From contig JAHDKT010000042.1 in assembly GCA_018436725.1 (NCBI GenBank), positions 112,874 to 176,873 of the forward strand: a DNA stretch of 64,000 nucleotides. Direction: 5' to 3'. The stretch's first letter is position 1. Each line of letters opens with the position of its first letter. The translations under genes and the position numbers were made by a program. Positions 17,080-25,756 of the stretch are shown piece by piece. The notes under the pieces were generated by a model. That model was not told the origin of the DNA, did no database searches, and saw only the letters and a list, made by a program, of their open reading frames with translations. Origin of the DNA: Synergistaceae bacterium. Lineage in GTDB: Bacteria > Synergistota > Synergistia > Synergistales > Aminobacteriaceae.

Positions 17080-18894
17080 ATGTTCTATTGTGACGTTCTC
17101 GTCCCCGGACCATGGTGGCACGGTCTGACGTACTCCGTAGAGTCGCCTGCGGCGATAGGGGCGAGAGTCGTCGTACCATTGGGGCGTGGAGAACGTATCG
17201 GGTTCGTCCGACGGATGGACGAGCATCCCCCTGAAAAAGAGACGTCCTTCACTCTTCGAGCCGTAAAGTCGGTGATCGATGAGATTTCCCTTTTCCCTCC
17301 GGCCTTATGGGATCTTTTCGAGTGGGGGGGAGGAGTCTTCCTTTGCGGCGCCGGGGAACTTCTCCGTTTGGGAACTCCGTCCTCTCTGCTTTCTTCCGCG
17401 GACCCTGTCCTCTTGCCCCAGCCCCTCGACGCAAGGGAAGTCCCGCGAAAAGAAGAGCGTTTTTTCTATTCGTGCGACTTAAAAGAGCGATGGAGAATCT
17501 ATTTAGAACTTTTAGAACACGATGGACCTTTTCTTGTGCTCTTTCCTGAACAGAGTCTGGCCGGAGCATTCTGGAAATATCTTCCGGAAAATCTGAAAGA
17601 GACGTCGATCCTCTGGCCTCCGCAGGGAGGGAAAAAGCTTCTTTCGGCGTGGATTGCGGCCCGCCGGAACACTCCGCAAGGAATTATAGGAGGCCCCGGC
17701 GCTGTTTTCGCCCCTTTGCAGCGCATCGAGACGATCATCGTCGATGAAGAGAGCAGCGGAGCCTATCGATCGTACAAGAAACCGCTGATCAATGCACGAA
17801 CGCTCGCGGGAAAAAGAGCCAGGCTTGAAAACGCTATGTTGATGCTCTCCGGCCGGGTACCTTCGTCGCGTATTTATCTCCGCGGAAAACCAAAGTCGTC
17901 AGAACGTCCCCCGCGCGAGAAGTTACGGTTCGTCGACCTGCGAGATGCGTTCTCGGCGACTTCTCAAGGTGTCGCCGACGGTCTGCCGCTGACAAATACC
18001 CTCTTCTCGGAGACGCAACTCTGCCTTGATTCCGGAAAGACTGCATTGTGGTTGCTCGATAGAAAAGGCTACGCGGGGGAAATAGCCTGCGAAGACTGCG
18101 GAAATGCCGCCAGATGCCCCCAATGCGGGACGGCCATGGCATGGGAGGAAAAATACTCCCGGCTCCGCTGCCCCGGCTGTGCCAGTATCCGACCGCTGCC
18201 CGAGGTGTGCCCGATGTGCAGGGGGCATCTGCTCATCGGAAAGCGTCCCGGACTGGAAGCCCTCTTTCCCGTCGCTCAGAGCATCGCTTACGGGAAACAA
18301 CCCGCTGTGTTTCTGGAGGAGTATAAATCGGCGGGAAAAGCGGCGCTTCGGTCGCTTTCTGAACGTCTTTCTTCCGGAGGTATTGTTGTCGGGACGCGTG
18401 CTGCTCTCGCTTTGTGTGATATAGTCAGCACAGGATTCATCGGGTGGATAGATGTTGACGCCGAGGTGCGCAGCATCGCGTATCAGGCAAAATTCACCGT
18501 GTTTTCCATGGTCTGGGAGTCTTTGTGGCGAGGTGACGATCATGCGGAAAGAGTTGTTCTTCTCCAAAGCAGGAGACCGGGAACAGGCTGGCAAAAGGGA
18601 ATCGCTCGCGGTTGGGGCTCTTTCTGGAGTCATGAACTCCAGGAGCGAAAGGAACTCGGACTGCCTCCCTTTTCGTATCTTCTTGAGATAAAGGCGCCGA
18701 CGCTCCGGCATAAAGCGGAAATGATATCCCGGATGGAGGAGCACAACCTCTATCCGATGGATCCGGGGGACCCTCCGCTTCATTTTTGGGTAACGGTACG
18801 TTCGGTATCTGTTCTTCATGAAATTCTTGCTCCATTTTTTTCCATAGGTTGTTCCAGAGACGGTTTTCCTGAAGTCACCGTCTGGATTGATTGA
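17080..18894 (+). CDS. priA: PriA-like primosomal protein with degenerate helicase core
   Basis: The 604-residue protein aligns with PriA through its N-terminal DNA-binding domain, the eight-Cys zinc region (CEDCGNAARCPQCG, then RCPGC and CPMCRG, about residues 339-381) and the C-terminal ELGLPPFSYLLEI segment. The helicase motifs are lost: the Walker A position reads LLEHDGPFLVLFP with no GKT, DEEH is DEES, the GSATPS motif reads LSGRVPSS, and the arginine-finger QVAGRAGR is absent. PriA is normally above 700 residues. It probably acts as a structural restart or loading factor rather than a helicase, as inferred for actinobacterial PriA. The coaBC-priA order is conserved. Confidence 0.88.
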   Translation: MFYCDVLVPGPWWHGLTYSVESPAAIGARVVVPLGRGERIGFVRRMDEHPPEKETSFTLRAVKSVIDEISLFPPALWDLFEWGGGVFLCGAGELLRLGTPSSLLSSADPVLLPQPLDAREVPRKEERFFYSCDLKERWRIYLELLEHDGPFLVLFPEQSLAGAFWKYLPENLKETSILWPPQGGKKLLSAWIAARRNTPQGIIGGPGAVFAPLQRIETIIVDEESSGAYRSYKKPLINARTLAGKRARLENAMLMLSGRVPSSRIYLRGKPKSSERPPREKLRFVDLRDAFSATSQGVADGLPLTNTLFSETQLCLDSGKTALWLLDRKGYAGEIACEDCGNAARCPQCGTAMAWEEKYSRLRCPGCASIRPLPEVCPMCRGHLLIGKRPGLEALFPVAQSIAYGKQPAVFLEEYKSAGKAALRSLSERLSSGGIVVGTRAALALCDIVSTGFIGWIDVDAEVRSIAYQAKFTVFSMVWESLWRGDDHAERVVLLQSRRPGTGWQKGIARGWGSFWSHELQERKELGLPPFSYLLEIKAPTLRHKAEMISRMEEHNLYPMDPGDPPLHFWVTVRSVSVLHEILAPFFSIGCSRDGFPEVTVWID

Positions 18895-18917
18895 GCTTCA
18901 CCGGGGAGGAAGAGGCA

Positions 18918-20234
18918 ATGCCTGTAGTATCGATAGTAGGAAGACCCAATGTAGGAAAATCTTCGCTTTTCAATCGCCTTTTGGGAAGACGAGAGGCTAT
19001 CGTGGACGATATGCCCGGAGTTACCAGAGACCGGCTCTACGGAGAAGCGGAATGGCGCGACAAGAAGTTCCTGGTGGTCGACACGGGGGGATTCCTTGCA
19101 AAGGACGAAAACGAGTTCGTCGAGGGAATGCGCGCGCAGGTCAAGCTGGCGATCAACGAGAGCGACCTCGTGCTCTTTGTCATCGACGGCCGGGAAGGTC
19201 CTACATGGATGGACGAGGACGTGGCGGAAATGCTTCGAAAGTCGGGCAAGCCCGTTATCGTCGTAGCCAACAAGATCGACGACGGCGTCCACGAGGACGA
19301 CGTCTATCAAGCATATGCGCTCGGTTTTGAAGAAGTCATTGGCGTGAGCGCCGAACACAAACGTTACCTGTACGATCTGCTGGATCTCATCGTTTCGAAG
19401 CTGCCGCAAGAGGAGGCCCTTCCACACGTCACAGGAGAAATCCGCGTCGCGATTATCGGCCGTCCGAATGTGGGCAAATCGAGCATTCTCAATCACCTCG
19501 CCGGGGAAGAACGCGCGCTTGTAAGCAATATCCCCGGGACGACCAGGGACGCACTTGACACGATGGTTACTATCAACGGAACCGTCTTCAATTTCATCGA
19601 TACGGCGGGATTGCGCAGAAAAAGCAAGGTGGAGGAAGACATCGAATACTACTCGTTCGTTCGAACGCTTCAGGCGGTGGATCGTTGCGATGTTGCGCTG
19701 CTCGTCATGGATTCCGAGGAACCTTTTACGGACCAGGACAAGAAGCTCGCCGCGCTGGTCGTCGAAAGAGGCAAGGGAATCATCCTTCTGCTCAACAAAT
19801 GGGACTTGCTTGGAAATAACGAGAAACTTGGAGATTCCATGAAAAAACGCTTCCGGGATGAGATGGTATTCCTGCAATTCGCGCCTCTCGCATTCATCTC
19901 CGCGATGACGGGAAGAGGCATGCATAAGATAGCGGAACATGTACTGCATGTTGCGGAAAGCAGGAACAGAAGAATCGGCACTACGCAGTTGAACCGCCTT
20001 GTACGAGATATTCTGGCATTCGATACGCTGCCGACGGACCAGAAGGGACGGCCTTTTAAGATCTACTATTGTACGCAATCAAGCGTGGAACCGCCGACTT
20101 TTATCTTCTTCGTGAATCACCCGGATCTGGCCTCTCCTTCATTCGAAAACCATATGGAGAAGGAGTTGCGGGGTCTGGATGACTTTACAGGGACTCCGAT
20201 TCGTATTTTCTGGCGTGGAAAGGAGGAAAAATGA
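18918..20234 (+). CDS. der: Ribosome biogenesis GTPase Der
   Basis: Der (EngA) has two tandem GTPase domains and acts in 50S assembly. The first P-loop GRPNVGKSS is at residues 8-16, the second (GRPNVGKSS again) near 184-192; DTGG and DTAG follow each, with NKID and NKWD. A C-terminal KH-like domain ends the 438-residue protein. The ATG at 18918 has GGAGG eight bases upstream; the frame opens earlier at a TTG without a ribosome site. Confidence 0.97.
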   Translation: MPVVSIVGRPNVGKSSLFNRLLGRREAIVDDMPGVTRDRLYGEAEWRDKKFLVVDTGGFLAKDENEFVEGMRAQVKLAINESDLVLFVIDGREGPTWMDEDVAEMLRKSGKPVIVVANKIDDGVHEDDVYQAYALGFEEVIGVSAEHKRYLYDLLDLIVSKLPQEEALPHVTGEIRVAIIGRPNVGKSSILNHLAGEERALVSNIPGTTRDALDTMVTINGTVFNFIDTAGLRRKSKVEEDIEYYSFVRTLQAVDRCDVALLVMDSEEPFTDQDKKLAALVVERGKGIILLLNKWDLLGNNEKLGDSMKKRFRDEMVFLQFAPLAFISAMTGRGMHKIAEHVLHVAESRNRRIGTTQLNRLVRDILAFDTLPTDQKGRPFKIYYCTQSSVEPPTFIFFVNHPDLASPSFENHMEKELRGLDDFTGTPIRIFWRGKEEK

Positions 20235-20243
20235 AGATTTCAC

Positions 20244-20272
20244 TTGACCGGAAATGCAGTTGCTGGTAATAA
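20244..20272 (+). promoter_or_regulatory. Predicted hup promoter
   Basis: TTGACC (20244-20249), 17 bp, TAATAA (20267-20272). It leaves a leader of about 90 bases before the hup start. Confidence 0.55.
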
Positions 20273-20285
20273 TAAAGCACCGGTA

Positions 20286-20327
20286 GGTTCGGATACCGCA
20301 AGGCTTTATCAAAACGAACCAGGTTCG
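20286..20327 (+). promoter_or_regulatory. Triple GGTTCG/CGAACC element in the hup leader
   Basis: GGTTCG (20286-20291), CGAACC (20315-20320) and GGTTCG (20322-20327) lie in the predicted leader. The middle copy can pair with the upstream copy as an RNA hairpin, or form a 6-1-6 DNA palindrome with the downstream one. A regulatory role is inferred only. Confidence 0.35.
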
Positions 20328-20372
20328 GAGCCAGTTTCAGATTTATATCATATTTCGAGGAGGCTGTATAAG

Positions 20373-20648
20373 GTGACCAAGGCAGAACTCATAGCAGAAG
20401 TTGCGAAGGCGACCGGTTTGAACAAGAAGGAGTCGGGCGCGGCGGTCGGGGCGGTTTTCGAGGCCATCGAAGCCGCTCTTGCAAAGGGCGAGAAGATTCA
20501 GCTCGTTGGTTTCGGCACATTTGAAGTCCGGGAGAGAGCTGCACGTGAAGGACGCAATCCCCAGGATCCCAAGAAAGTCATCAAAATCCCTGCGAAAAAA
20601 ATCCCCGTTTTCCGCCCCGGCAAAGCGCTGAAGGACAAGGTGGAGTAA
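20373..20648 (+). CDS. hup: HU family DNA-binding protein
   Basis: A 91-residue histone-like protein. It starts [12 protein letters not shown] and carries the DNA-arm signature [18 protein letters not shown] near residues 46-63 and [15 protein letters not shown] at the end. I choose GTG at 20373, preceded nine bases upstream by GAGGAGG, because it gives the exact HU length; the frame is open further upstream only by chance. It has its own predicted promoter and a strong terminator. Confidence 0.95.
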   Translation: MTKAELIAEVAKATGLNKKESGAAVGAVFEAIEAALAKGEKIQLVGFGTFEVRERAAREGRNPQDPKKVIKIPAKKIPVFRPGKALKDKVE

Positions 20649-20677
20649 CTCCCTGTTTCTTCTGTTTTTTTCTTGCG

Positions 20678-20714
20678 GCCTCTTCCCGCTCACTCCGGGG
20701 AGAGGCTTTTTTTT
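20678..20714 (+). terminator. Rho-independent terminator after hup
   Basis: GCCTCT and AGAGGC with an inner CCC/GGG pair, followed by eight Ts. It overlaps the 3' end of convergent ksgA but has a U-tract only in the plus direction. Confidence 0.88.
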
Positions 20715-21511
20715 AGCGACCGCCACAAGGCTATCCACTGTTCGGCAGTCAGTTCCTCCGCCCGTGCGTTCTGATGAATATCTGACGTATCAAGCACCTC
20801 TCTCCAGCGAATCGACGGAAGAAAGGAGCGGAGGTTGTTGGTGAGTTTCTTTCGCCTCTGTGCGAAACCGCTGCGAAGCAAATCTCTCCAGAGGTTATCA
20901 TTCGGAAGGAATGAATACGTACCGGAGAGCCGAATCTCGAGAAGCGCTGAAACAACCGCCGGCGCCGGGCGGAACGCTGTGGGAGGCACTTCTCGAACGC
21001 TTGAGGCGCTCCCCATAAGTTCAAGTGTAATCCCGAGGGGGTATCGTTCCTTTGTCCCGGGGGAGGCCGTTATTCTCTCTGCTGCTTCTTTCTGGACCAT
21101 CAGGAGGAAATAACTCGTTCCCATCCCCGGAAGCTGTTCCAGGAGCCTCCAGAGCAGTGGGGTAGTGATGTTGTAGGGGATGTTCGCCACGACCTTGGTC
21201 GGCGCAGGCGAAAGAGAAGCGTACTCCAGAACAAGCGCATCGCCCCAGAGAAGGGCGAACTTCCCGGGATAGAGAAGCTGGATATCCCTGAGGTAGGGTT
21301 CAAGTCCATCATCTATTTCGACGGAAAAGAGAAAGGCGCACGGAGAAGCGGCAAGCTCCCTTGTGAGCACACCCTGCCCTGCGCCTATCTCCAGCACATT
21401 GTCTTCAGGTAAAATATGCGCTTGTTCCAGGATACATCGAAGTATGTTCCTATCTACAAGGAAATTTTGCCCAAGGCTTTTTTTTGTTCGAAAAGAATGT
21501 TCGTGCGCCAT
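20690..21511 (-). CDS. rsmA: 16S rRNA dimethyladenosine transferase
   Basis: RsmA (KsgA) dimethylates A1518 and A1519 of 16S rRNA with SAM. The N-terminus KKSLGQNFLVDRNIL, the SAM loop VLEIGAGQGVLT (about 38-49), and the catalytic motif NIPYNITTPLL (about 109-119) are intact. 273 residues. It is convergent with hup and lies downstream of the tRNA-Pro terminator on its own strand. Confidence 0.96.
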   Translation of the reverse strand: MAHEHSFRTKKSLGQNFLVDRNILRCILEQAHILPEDNVLEIGAGQGVLTRELAASPCAFLFSVEIDDGLEPYLRDIQLLYPGKFALLWGDALVLEYASLSPAPTKVVANIPYNITTPLLWRLLEQLPGMGTSYFLLMVQKEAAERITASPGTKERYPLGITLELMGSASSVREVPPTAFRPAPAVVSALLEIRLSGTYSFLPNDNLWRDLLRSGFAQRRKKLTNNLRSFLPSIRWREVLDTSDIHQNARAEELTAEQWIALWRSLKKSLSPE

Positions 21512-21537
21512 TCACGTGTTCGCTCCCCTGCAAATAC

Positions 21538-21565
21538 AAAAAAAAGCGGGGTATACCCCCGCTTT
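21538..21565 (-). terminator. Terminator after tRNA-Pro
   Basis: Read on the minus strand, AAAGCGGGG and CCCCGCTTT flank a TATA loop and run into eight Ts. It begins about eight bases after the tRNA 3' end. Confidence 0.9.
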
Positions 21566-21572
21566 AGATCTC

Positions 21573-21650
21573 TGGTCGGGACGAGAGGATTCGAACCTCC
21601 GACCACCTGCACCCCATGCAGGTACGCTAACCAGACTGCGCTACGTCCCG
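21573..21650 (-). tRNA. tRNA-Pro (GGG anticodon)
   Basis: On the minus strand the acceptor CGGGACG pairs with CGTCCCG, followed by ACCA. The anticodon stem CCTGC/GCAGG encloses a seven-base loop ATGGGGT, giving anticodon GGG. The T-arm GGTTCGAATCC is canonical. Confidence 0.95.
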
Positions 21651-21663
21651 TTTCGACCTTGGT

Positions 21664-21692
21664 ATTCTACATTGAAACTCGCTTGCGGTCAA
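21664..21692 (-). promoter_or_regulatory. Predicted tRNA-Pro promoter
   Basis: On the minus strand TTGACC (21687-21692), 17 bp, TAGAAT (21664-21669), 14 bases before the tRNA. The tRNA-Leu promoter at 63723 has nearly the same elements. Confidence 0.75.
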
Positions 21693-21773
21693 TGCTCGGA
21701 CGTAAAGAAGAAATTTTCCATGTTGAGAACAGAGGTCGCGAATCCGATAGAAAGTTTTTGTGAACGAAATGCG

Positions 21774-21807
21774 AAAAAAAAGAAGGAGGGAGTCGCCTCC
21801 CTCCTTC
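21774..21807 (-). terminator. Terminator after pyruvate:ferredoxin oxidoreductase
   Basis: On the minus strand GAAGGAGGGA and TCCCTCCTTC form a ten-base stem with a short loop and then run into Ts. It starts about eight bases after the stop codon. Confidence 0.9.
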
Positions 21808-21814
21808 CGATGTG

Positions 21815-24800
21815 TTACGCTTCCGCTTTTACTGGCTGTTTGCCCATCTCGGCGAGCTGTTTATAAATCTCGTAGCGTTCTTTGGCGTCCTGGGCAGCCT
21901 TTTCGAAAAGCTGGTCAGCAACATCCGGGAATTCCTTTTTCAGAGAAGCGTAGCGCACTTCGCTCATAAGGAATTCTTTGAAGTCGGCCTTGGGCTCCTT
22001 TGAGTCGAGTATGAAGGGGTTCTTGCCTTCAAGAGCAAGCTCGGGGTTGTAGCGGTAAAGATGCCAGTATCCCGCCTCGACTGCCTTTTTCGTTTGATCC
22101 TGAGTCTTGCCCATGCCCGCCCCGATACCGTGCGCGATGCAGGGTGCGTACGCAATGACGAGGGACGGGCCGTTATAGGCTTCGGCCTCCTTAATGGCCT
22201 TCATGAGCTGGTTTTTATCGGCGCCCATACCGACCTGCGCGACATAGACGTAGCCGTAGGTCATCGCAATACGGCCGAGGTCCTTTTTCTTGATGCGTTT
22301 GCCGGAAGCGGCGAACTTGGCGATGGCAGCCGTGGGAGTGGATTTCGACGACTGACCGCCTGTATTGGAGTAGACTTCGGTATCAAGAACAAGGACGTTC
22401 ACGTCTTCACCGGATGCAAGCACGTGATCGAGTCCGCCGAAACCGATGTCGTAGGCCCATCCGTCGCCGCCGATGATCCAGACCGATTTTTTCACAAGGT
22501 AGTCTTTACGGCAGGCGATTTCGCAGAGCAGTTTGTTCCCCTCGGCGCCGATATCGCGTCCGAGCACCGCGAGTACCTTTTCTGCGGCGACCTTTGATTT
22601 TTCACCGTCTTCCTTCGATTCGAGCCACTCGGCAAAGACTGCCTTCATGTCCTCGGGGATATCGAGAGCAAGAAGGGACTTCATCGCATCGACGATGTAC
22701 CCGACAGTCGCGTCGACGGAGAGCTTCATTCCGTAGCCGTACTCTGCGTTGTCCTCGAAGAGGGAATTCGCCCAAGCGGGGCCCTGTCCCTTGGCGTTTT
22801 TCGTGTAGGGCATGCTCGGCGCCGAGGCTCCCCAGATCGAGGTGCAGCCGGTGGCGTTGGCGACGATCATGCGGTCGCCGAAGAGCTGGGTAACCAGTTT
22901 CACGTACGGAGTCTCGCCGCAGCCAGAGCATGCGCCGGAGAACTCCAGAAGGGGCTGGGAGAACTGGCTGCCTTTTACGGTGAACTTGTTCGTCTCACCC
23001 GATTTGTCGGAGACGGTAACAGCGTAGTTCCAGTTCGGAACCTCTTTTTCCTGGGAGACGAGCGGTTTCATCTCGAGCGCGCCCACGGGGCAGATGTCGG
23101 CGCAGTTCCCGCAGCCCATGCAGTCGAGAGGATCGACCTGCATCTTGTACTTGCAGCCGGGGAACTCCTTGCCCTTCATTTCGACGGCTCCGAAACCTTC
23201 GGGAGCGGCGGCGAGTTCCTGCTCGTTCAGGACGACGGGACGGATGGACGCATGAGGGCAGACCATGGCGCACTGATTGCACTGAATGCACTTTTCGCTT
23301 TTCCACTCCGGGACGTTCACAGCCACGCCCCGCTTTTCGAATGCCGATGTTCCGGATGGGAAGTGTCCATCTTCTCTTCCAACGAAGGCGCTCACGGGAA
23401 GAGAATCTCCCTGCTGCGCGTTGATGGTCATGCAGACGTCCTTGATGAAATCAGGAATCTCGTCGGGAAGTCCGCAGAGAAGTTCCGGTTCGCTGGTCGC
23501 GTTGGCCCACTCGGCAGGAACATCGATTTTGTGAAGAGCGTTGACTCCGGCATCGACCGCCTTATAGTTCATCTCAAGGATGGCCTCGCCCTTCTTACCG
23601 TATGTATGGTCGATGGCGTCCTTCATATACTTGACGGCGTCGTCGAGGGGAATGACGTTGGTCAGCTTGAAGAAGGCCGACTGCATGATCATGTTGATTC
23701 TGTTGCCAAGCCCGATCTCTTCGGCGAGATCCGTGCCGTTGAGCACGTAGAACTGGATGCCGTTGTTCGCGAGATAGCGCTTCATCCTGGAAGGAAGGTG
23801 CTTCTCGAGAGATTCGAGGGTAGTCCACTGGGTGTTGAGCAGGAAGGCTCCGCCCTTCTTCAGTCCGGCCAGAACATCGTACAGATGAACGTACTCCTGT
23901 TTGTGGCATGCGATGAAGTCCGCAGTGTCGATAAGATATGTGGACTTGATCGGTTTTTTGCCGAAGCGAAGGTGCGATACAGTAATACCGCCGGACTTTT
24001 TCGAGTCGTAAGCGAAGTAGCCCTGCGCATAGAGATCCGTCTCGTCGCCGATGATCTTGATGGAGTTCTTATTCGCGCCGACAGTCCCGTCGGAGCCGAG
24101 TCCCCAGAACTTGCAGCGGATCGTCCCTTCTGGAGCGGCGGTGATGTGCTCGTTCACGGGAAGCGACGTTCCTGTGACGTCGTCCACTATGCTGATGGTG
24201 AAACGATCTCTGGGCTGATACAGTTTCAGATTATCGAAGACGGCCTTGATGTGCGTCGGGATGGTGTCTTTGGAACCGAGACCATAGCGGCCGCCGACTA
24301 CAAGAGGTTTCACCGGTTTATCCTTGAAGAGAGCGCAGATGTCTTCGTAGAGGGGTTCTCCAAGAGCGCCGGGTTCCTTGCATCTGTCGAGAACTGCGAT
24401 GCGCTTTACGGATGCGGGGAGTACATCGAAGAAGTACTTCTCCGAGAAGGGGCGATAGAGATGGACTTCCACGACGCCCGTCTTCTCTCCGCGAGCGTTG
24501 AGATAGTCGACGGTCTCCTCTATGGCCTGGCAGACCGAACCCATTGCAACAATGACGTTTTCCGCATCGGGAGCCCCGTAGTAGTTGAACGGGTGGTACT
24601 CTCTGCCTGTAAGCTTTTTGATCTCCTGCATATAGGATTCAACGATGTCGGGGATAACGGTATAGAATCTATTCGCAGCTTCTTTTGCCTGGAAGAATAT
24701 GTCTGGATTCTGGGCTGTTCCCTTCTGGAAGGGATGCTCCGGGTTCATAGCCCGCGCTTTAAATCTGGCAAGCGCGTCGTAGTCGACAAGCTTGGCGAGG

Positions 24801-25369
24801 TCGTCGTACTCAAGCACGTCGATTTTCTGAATTTCATGCGACGTTCTGAAGCCGTCAAAGAAGTTGAGAAAGGGGATGCTCGCCTTGATGGCGGAAAGAT
24901 GCGAAACCGTCGTCAGATCCATTACTTCCTGCACGCTTCCCGCTGCAAGAAGTGCGAATCCGGTTCCGCGACAGGCCATGACGTCGCTGTGATCGCCGAA
25001 AATGGAAAGAGCGTGACCGGCGATAGCGCGCGCGCTGACGTCGAAGACGCCGGGAAGCATTTCGCCGGCGATCTTGTACATGTTCGGCATCATAAGCAGC
25101 AGTCCCTGAGAAGCTGTGAACGTGGTCGAAAGCGACCCGGCGGAGAGCGAACCGTGAACGGCTCCCGCAGCTCCGGCTTCGGACTGAAGCTCCGTAAGTT
25201 TCACTTCTTTGCCGAAGATATTTTTCCTGCCGTGGGCAGCCCATTCATCGATAACTTCGGGCATGTTCGAGGACGGCGTAATCGGGTAAATCGCGGCAAC
25301 CTCTGTAAACGCATATGAAATATGCGCCGCTGCGGTGTTGCCGTCCATCGTTTTCCAGTTTCTCTTCAT
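21815..25369 (-). CDS. nifJ: Pyruvate:ferredoxin (flavodoxin) oxidoreductase, single chain
   Basis: This 1184-residue enzyme oxidises pyruvate to acetyl-CoA and CO2 and reduces ferredoxin. Domains in order: pyrimidine-binding domain (TMDGNTAAAHISYAFTEV, YPITPSS), transketolase C-terminal domain, gamma domain (GLGSDGTVGANKNSIKII), two 4Fe-4S clusters (CIQCNQCAMVCP near 690, CMGCGNCADICP near 745), and the TPP-binding domain with CSGCGETPY, ATGCTSIWG and GGDGWAYDIG. The minus-strand ATG follows an AGAGGGGG site. Together with the ferredoxin (6159) and ackA (29099) it supports fermentative ATP formation from pyruvate. A leader of about 250 bases is predicted. Confidence 0.97.
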   Translation of the reverse strand: MKRNWKTMDGNTAAAHISYAFTEVAAIYPITPSSNMPEVIDEWAAHGRKNIFGKEVKLTELQSEAGAAGAVHGSLSAGSLSTTFTASQGLLLMMPNMYKIAGEMLPGVFDVSARAIAGHALSIFGDHSDVMACRGTGFALLAAGSVQEVMDLTTVSHLSAIKASIPFLNFFDGFRTSHEIQKIDVLEYDDLAKLVDYDALARFKARAMNPEHPFQKGTAQNPDIFFQAKEAANRFYTVIPDIVESYMQEIKKLTGREYHPFNYYGAPDAENVIVAMGSVCQAIEETVDYLNARGEKTGVVEVHLYRPFSEKYFFDVLPASVKRIAVLDRCKEPGALGEPLYEDICALFKDKPVKPLVVGGRYGLGSKDTIPTHIKAVFDNLKLYQPRDRFTISIVDDVTGTSLPVNEHITAAPEGTIRCKFWGLGSDGTVGANKNSIKIIGDETDLYAQGYFAYDSKKSGGITVSHLRFGKKPIKSTYLIDTADFIACHKQEYVHLYDVLAGLKKGGAFLLNTQWTTLESLEKHLPSRMKRYLANNGIQFYVLNGTDLAEEIGLGNRINMIMQSAFFKLTNVIPLDDAVKYMKDAIDHTYGKKGEAILEMNYKAVDAGVNALHKIDVPAEWANATSEPELLCGLPDEIPDFIKDVCMTINAQQGDSLPVSAFVGREDGHFPSGTSAFEKRGVAVNVPEWKSEKCIQCNQCAMVCPHASIRPVVLNEQELAAAPEGFGAVEMKGKEFPGCKYKMQVDPLDCMGCGNCADICPVGALEMKPLVSQEKEVPNWNYAVTVSDKSGETNKFTVKGSQFSQPLLEFSGACSGCGETPYVKLVTQLFGDRMIVANATGCTSIWGASAPSMPYTKNAKGQGPAWANSLFEDNAEYGYGMKLSVDATVGYIVDAMKSLLALDIPEDMKAVFAEWLESKEDGEKSKVAAEKVLAVLGRDIGAEGNKLLCEIACRKDYLVKKSVWIIGGDGWAYDIGFGGLDHVLASGEDVNVLVLDTEVYSNTGGQSSKSTPTAAIAKFAASGKRIKKKDLGRIAMTYGYVYVAQVGMGADKNQLMKAIKEAEAYNGPSLVIAYAPCIAHGIGAGMGKTQDQTKKAVEAGYWHLYRYNPELALEGKNPFILDSKEPKADFKEFLMSEVRYASLKKEFPDVADQLFEKAAQDAKERYEIYKQLAEMGKQPVKAEA

Positions 25370-25623
25370 TGATGTACCCCCTCTTGAATTGCAGGAGGCG
25401 CTGTTATTGTCAGCACGCTCCTGTTTTATTATTCACGGATCTTTCCCGCCGTTGGTTACAGAAGAACCGATGCATGAACGCATAAAAAATTTCCGGACGT
25501 CGTATCAGCGTTCGGCTTCCGGCGGGGGCGTCTCTATTTTACAACAAGATTGGGATTTTGCATTCTGTATAATCCGCACCCAAGAAAAAAACAACGACCA
25601 AAAAGTATTTTTTTCACGTATTG

Positions 25624-25651
25624 ATATTACCATAAACTGTCCGCGGGTCAA
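25624..25651 (-). promoter_or_regulatory. Predicted nifJ promoter
   Basis: Minus strand TTGACC (25646-25651), 16 bp, TAATAT (25624-25629). It is the best sigma-70-like site upstream of nifJ and implies a leader of about 250 bases. Confidence 0.5.
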
Positions 25652-25681
25652 TTTCCCTTTTCTGCTCCAAATTCGTCCTAT

Positions 25682-25712
25682 TTGTCGATTTCATGCGGAA
25701 GGCTGCTATAAT
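25682..25712 (+). promoter_or_regulatory. Predicted trmB promoter
   Basis: TTGTCG (25682-25687), 19 bp, perfect TATAAT (25707-25712), 45 bases before the trmB start. Confidence 0.5.
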
Positions 25713-25756
25713 CGTGTGCATTCCACTGCGAATCTGTGCAAGGAGAGATTGGAATT

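Larger units (their letters stand above)
25370..25756. other. 387-bp intergenic regulatory region (nifJ / trmB divergence)
   Basis: No gene is seen here. It holds the predicted minus-strand nifJ promoter (25624-25651), the predicted trmB promoter (25682-25712) and a long nifJ leader. In the leader a CCGGA/TCCGG pair followed by a short T-run (near 25491-25523) and a GGAG-GCTG / CAGC-CTCC hairpin just before the nifJ Shine-Dalgarno (near 25393-25420) can be drawn, but both are weak. Confidence 0.5.

Noticed and set aside
23252..25318. A 688-codon plus-strand open frame antisense to the oxidoreductase gene
   Set aside because: It mirrors the codon bias of the real gene on the other strand, has no family motifs and no ribosome site.
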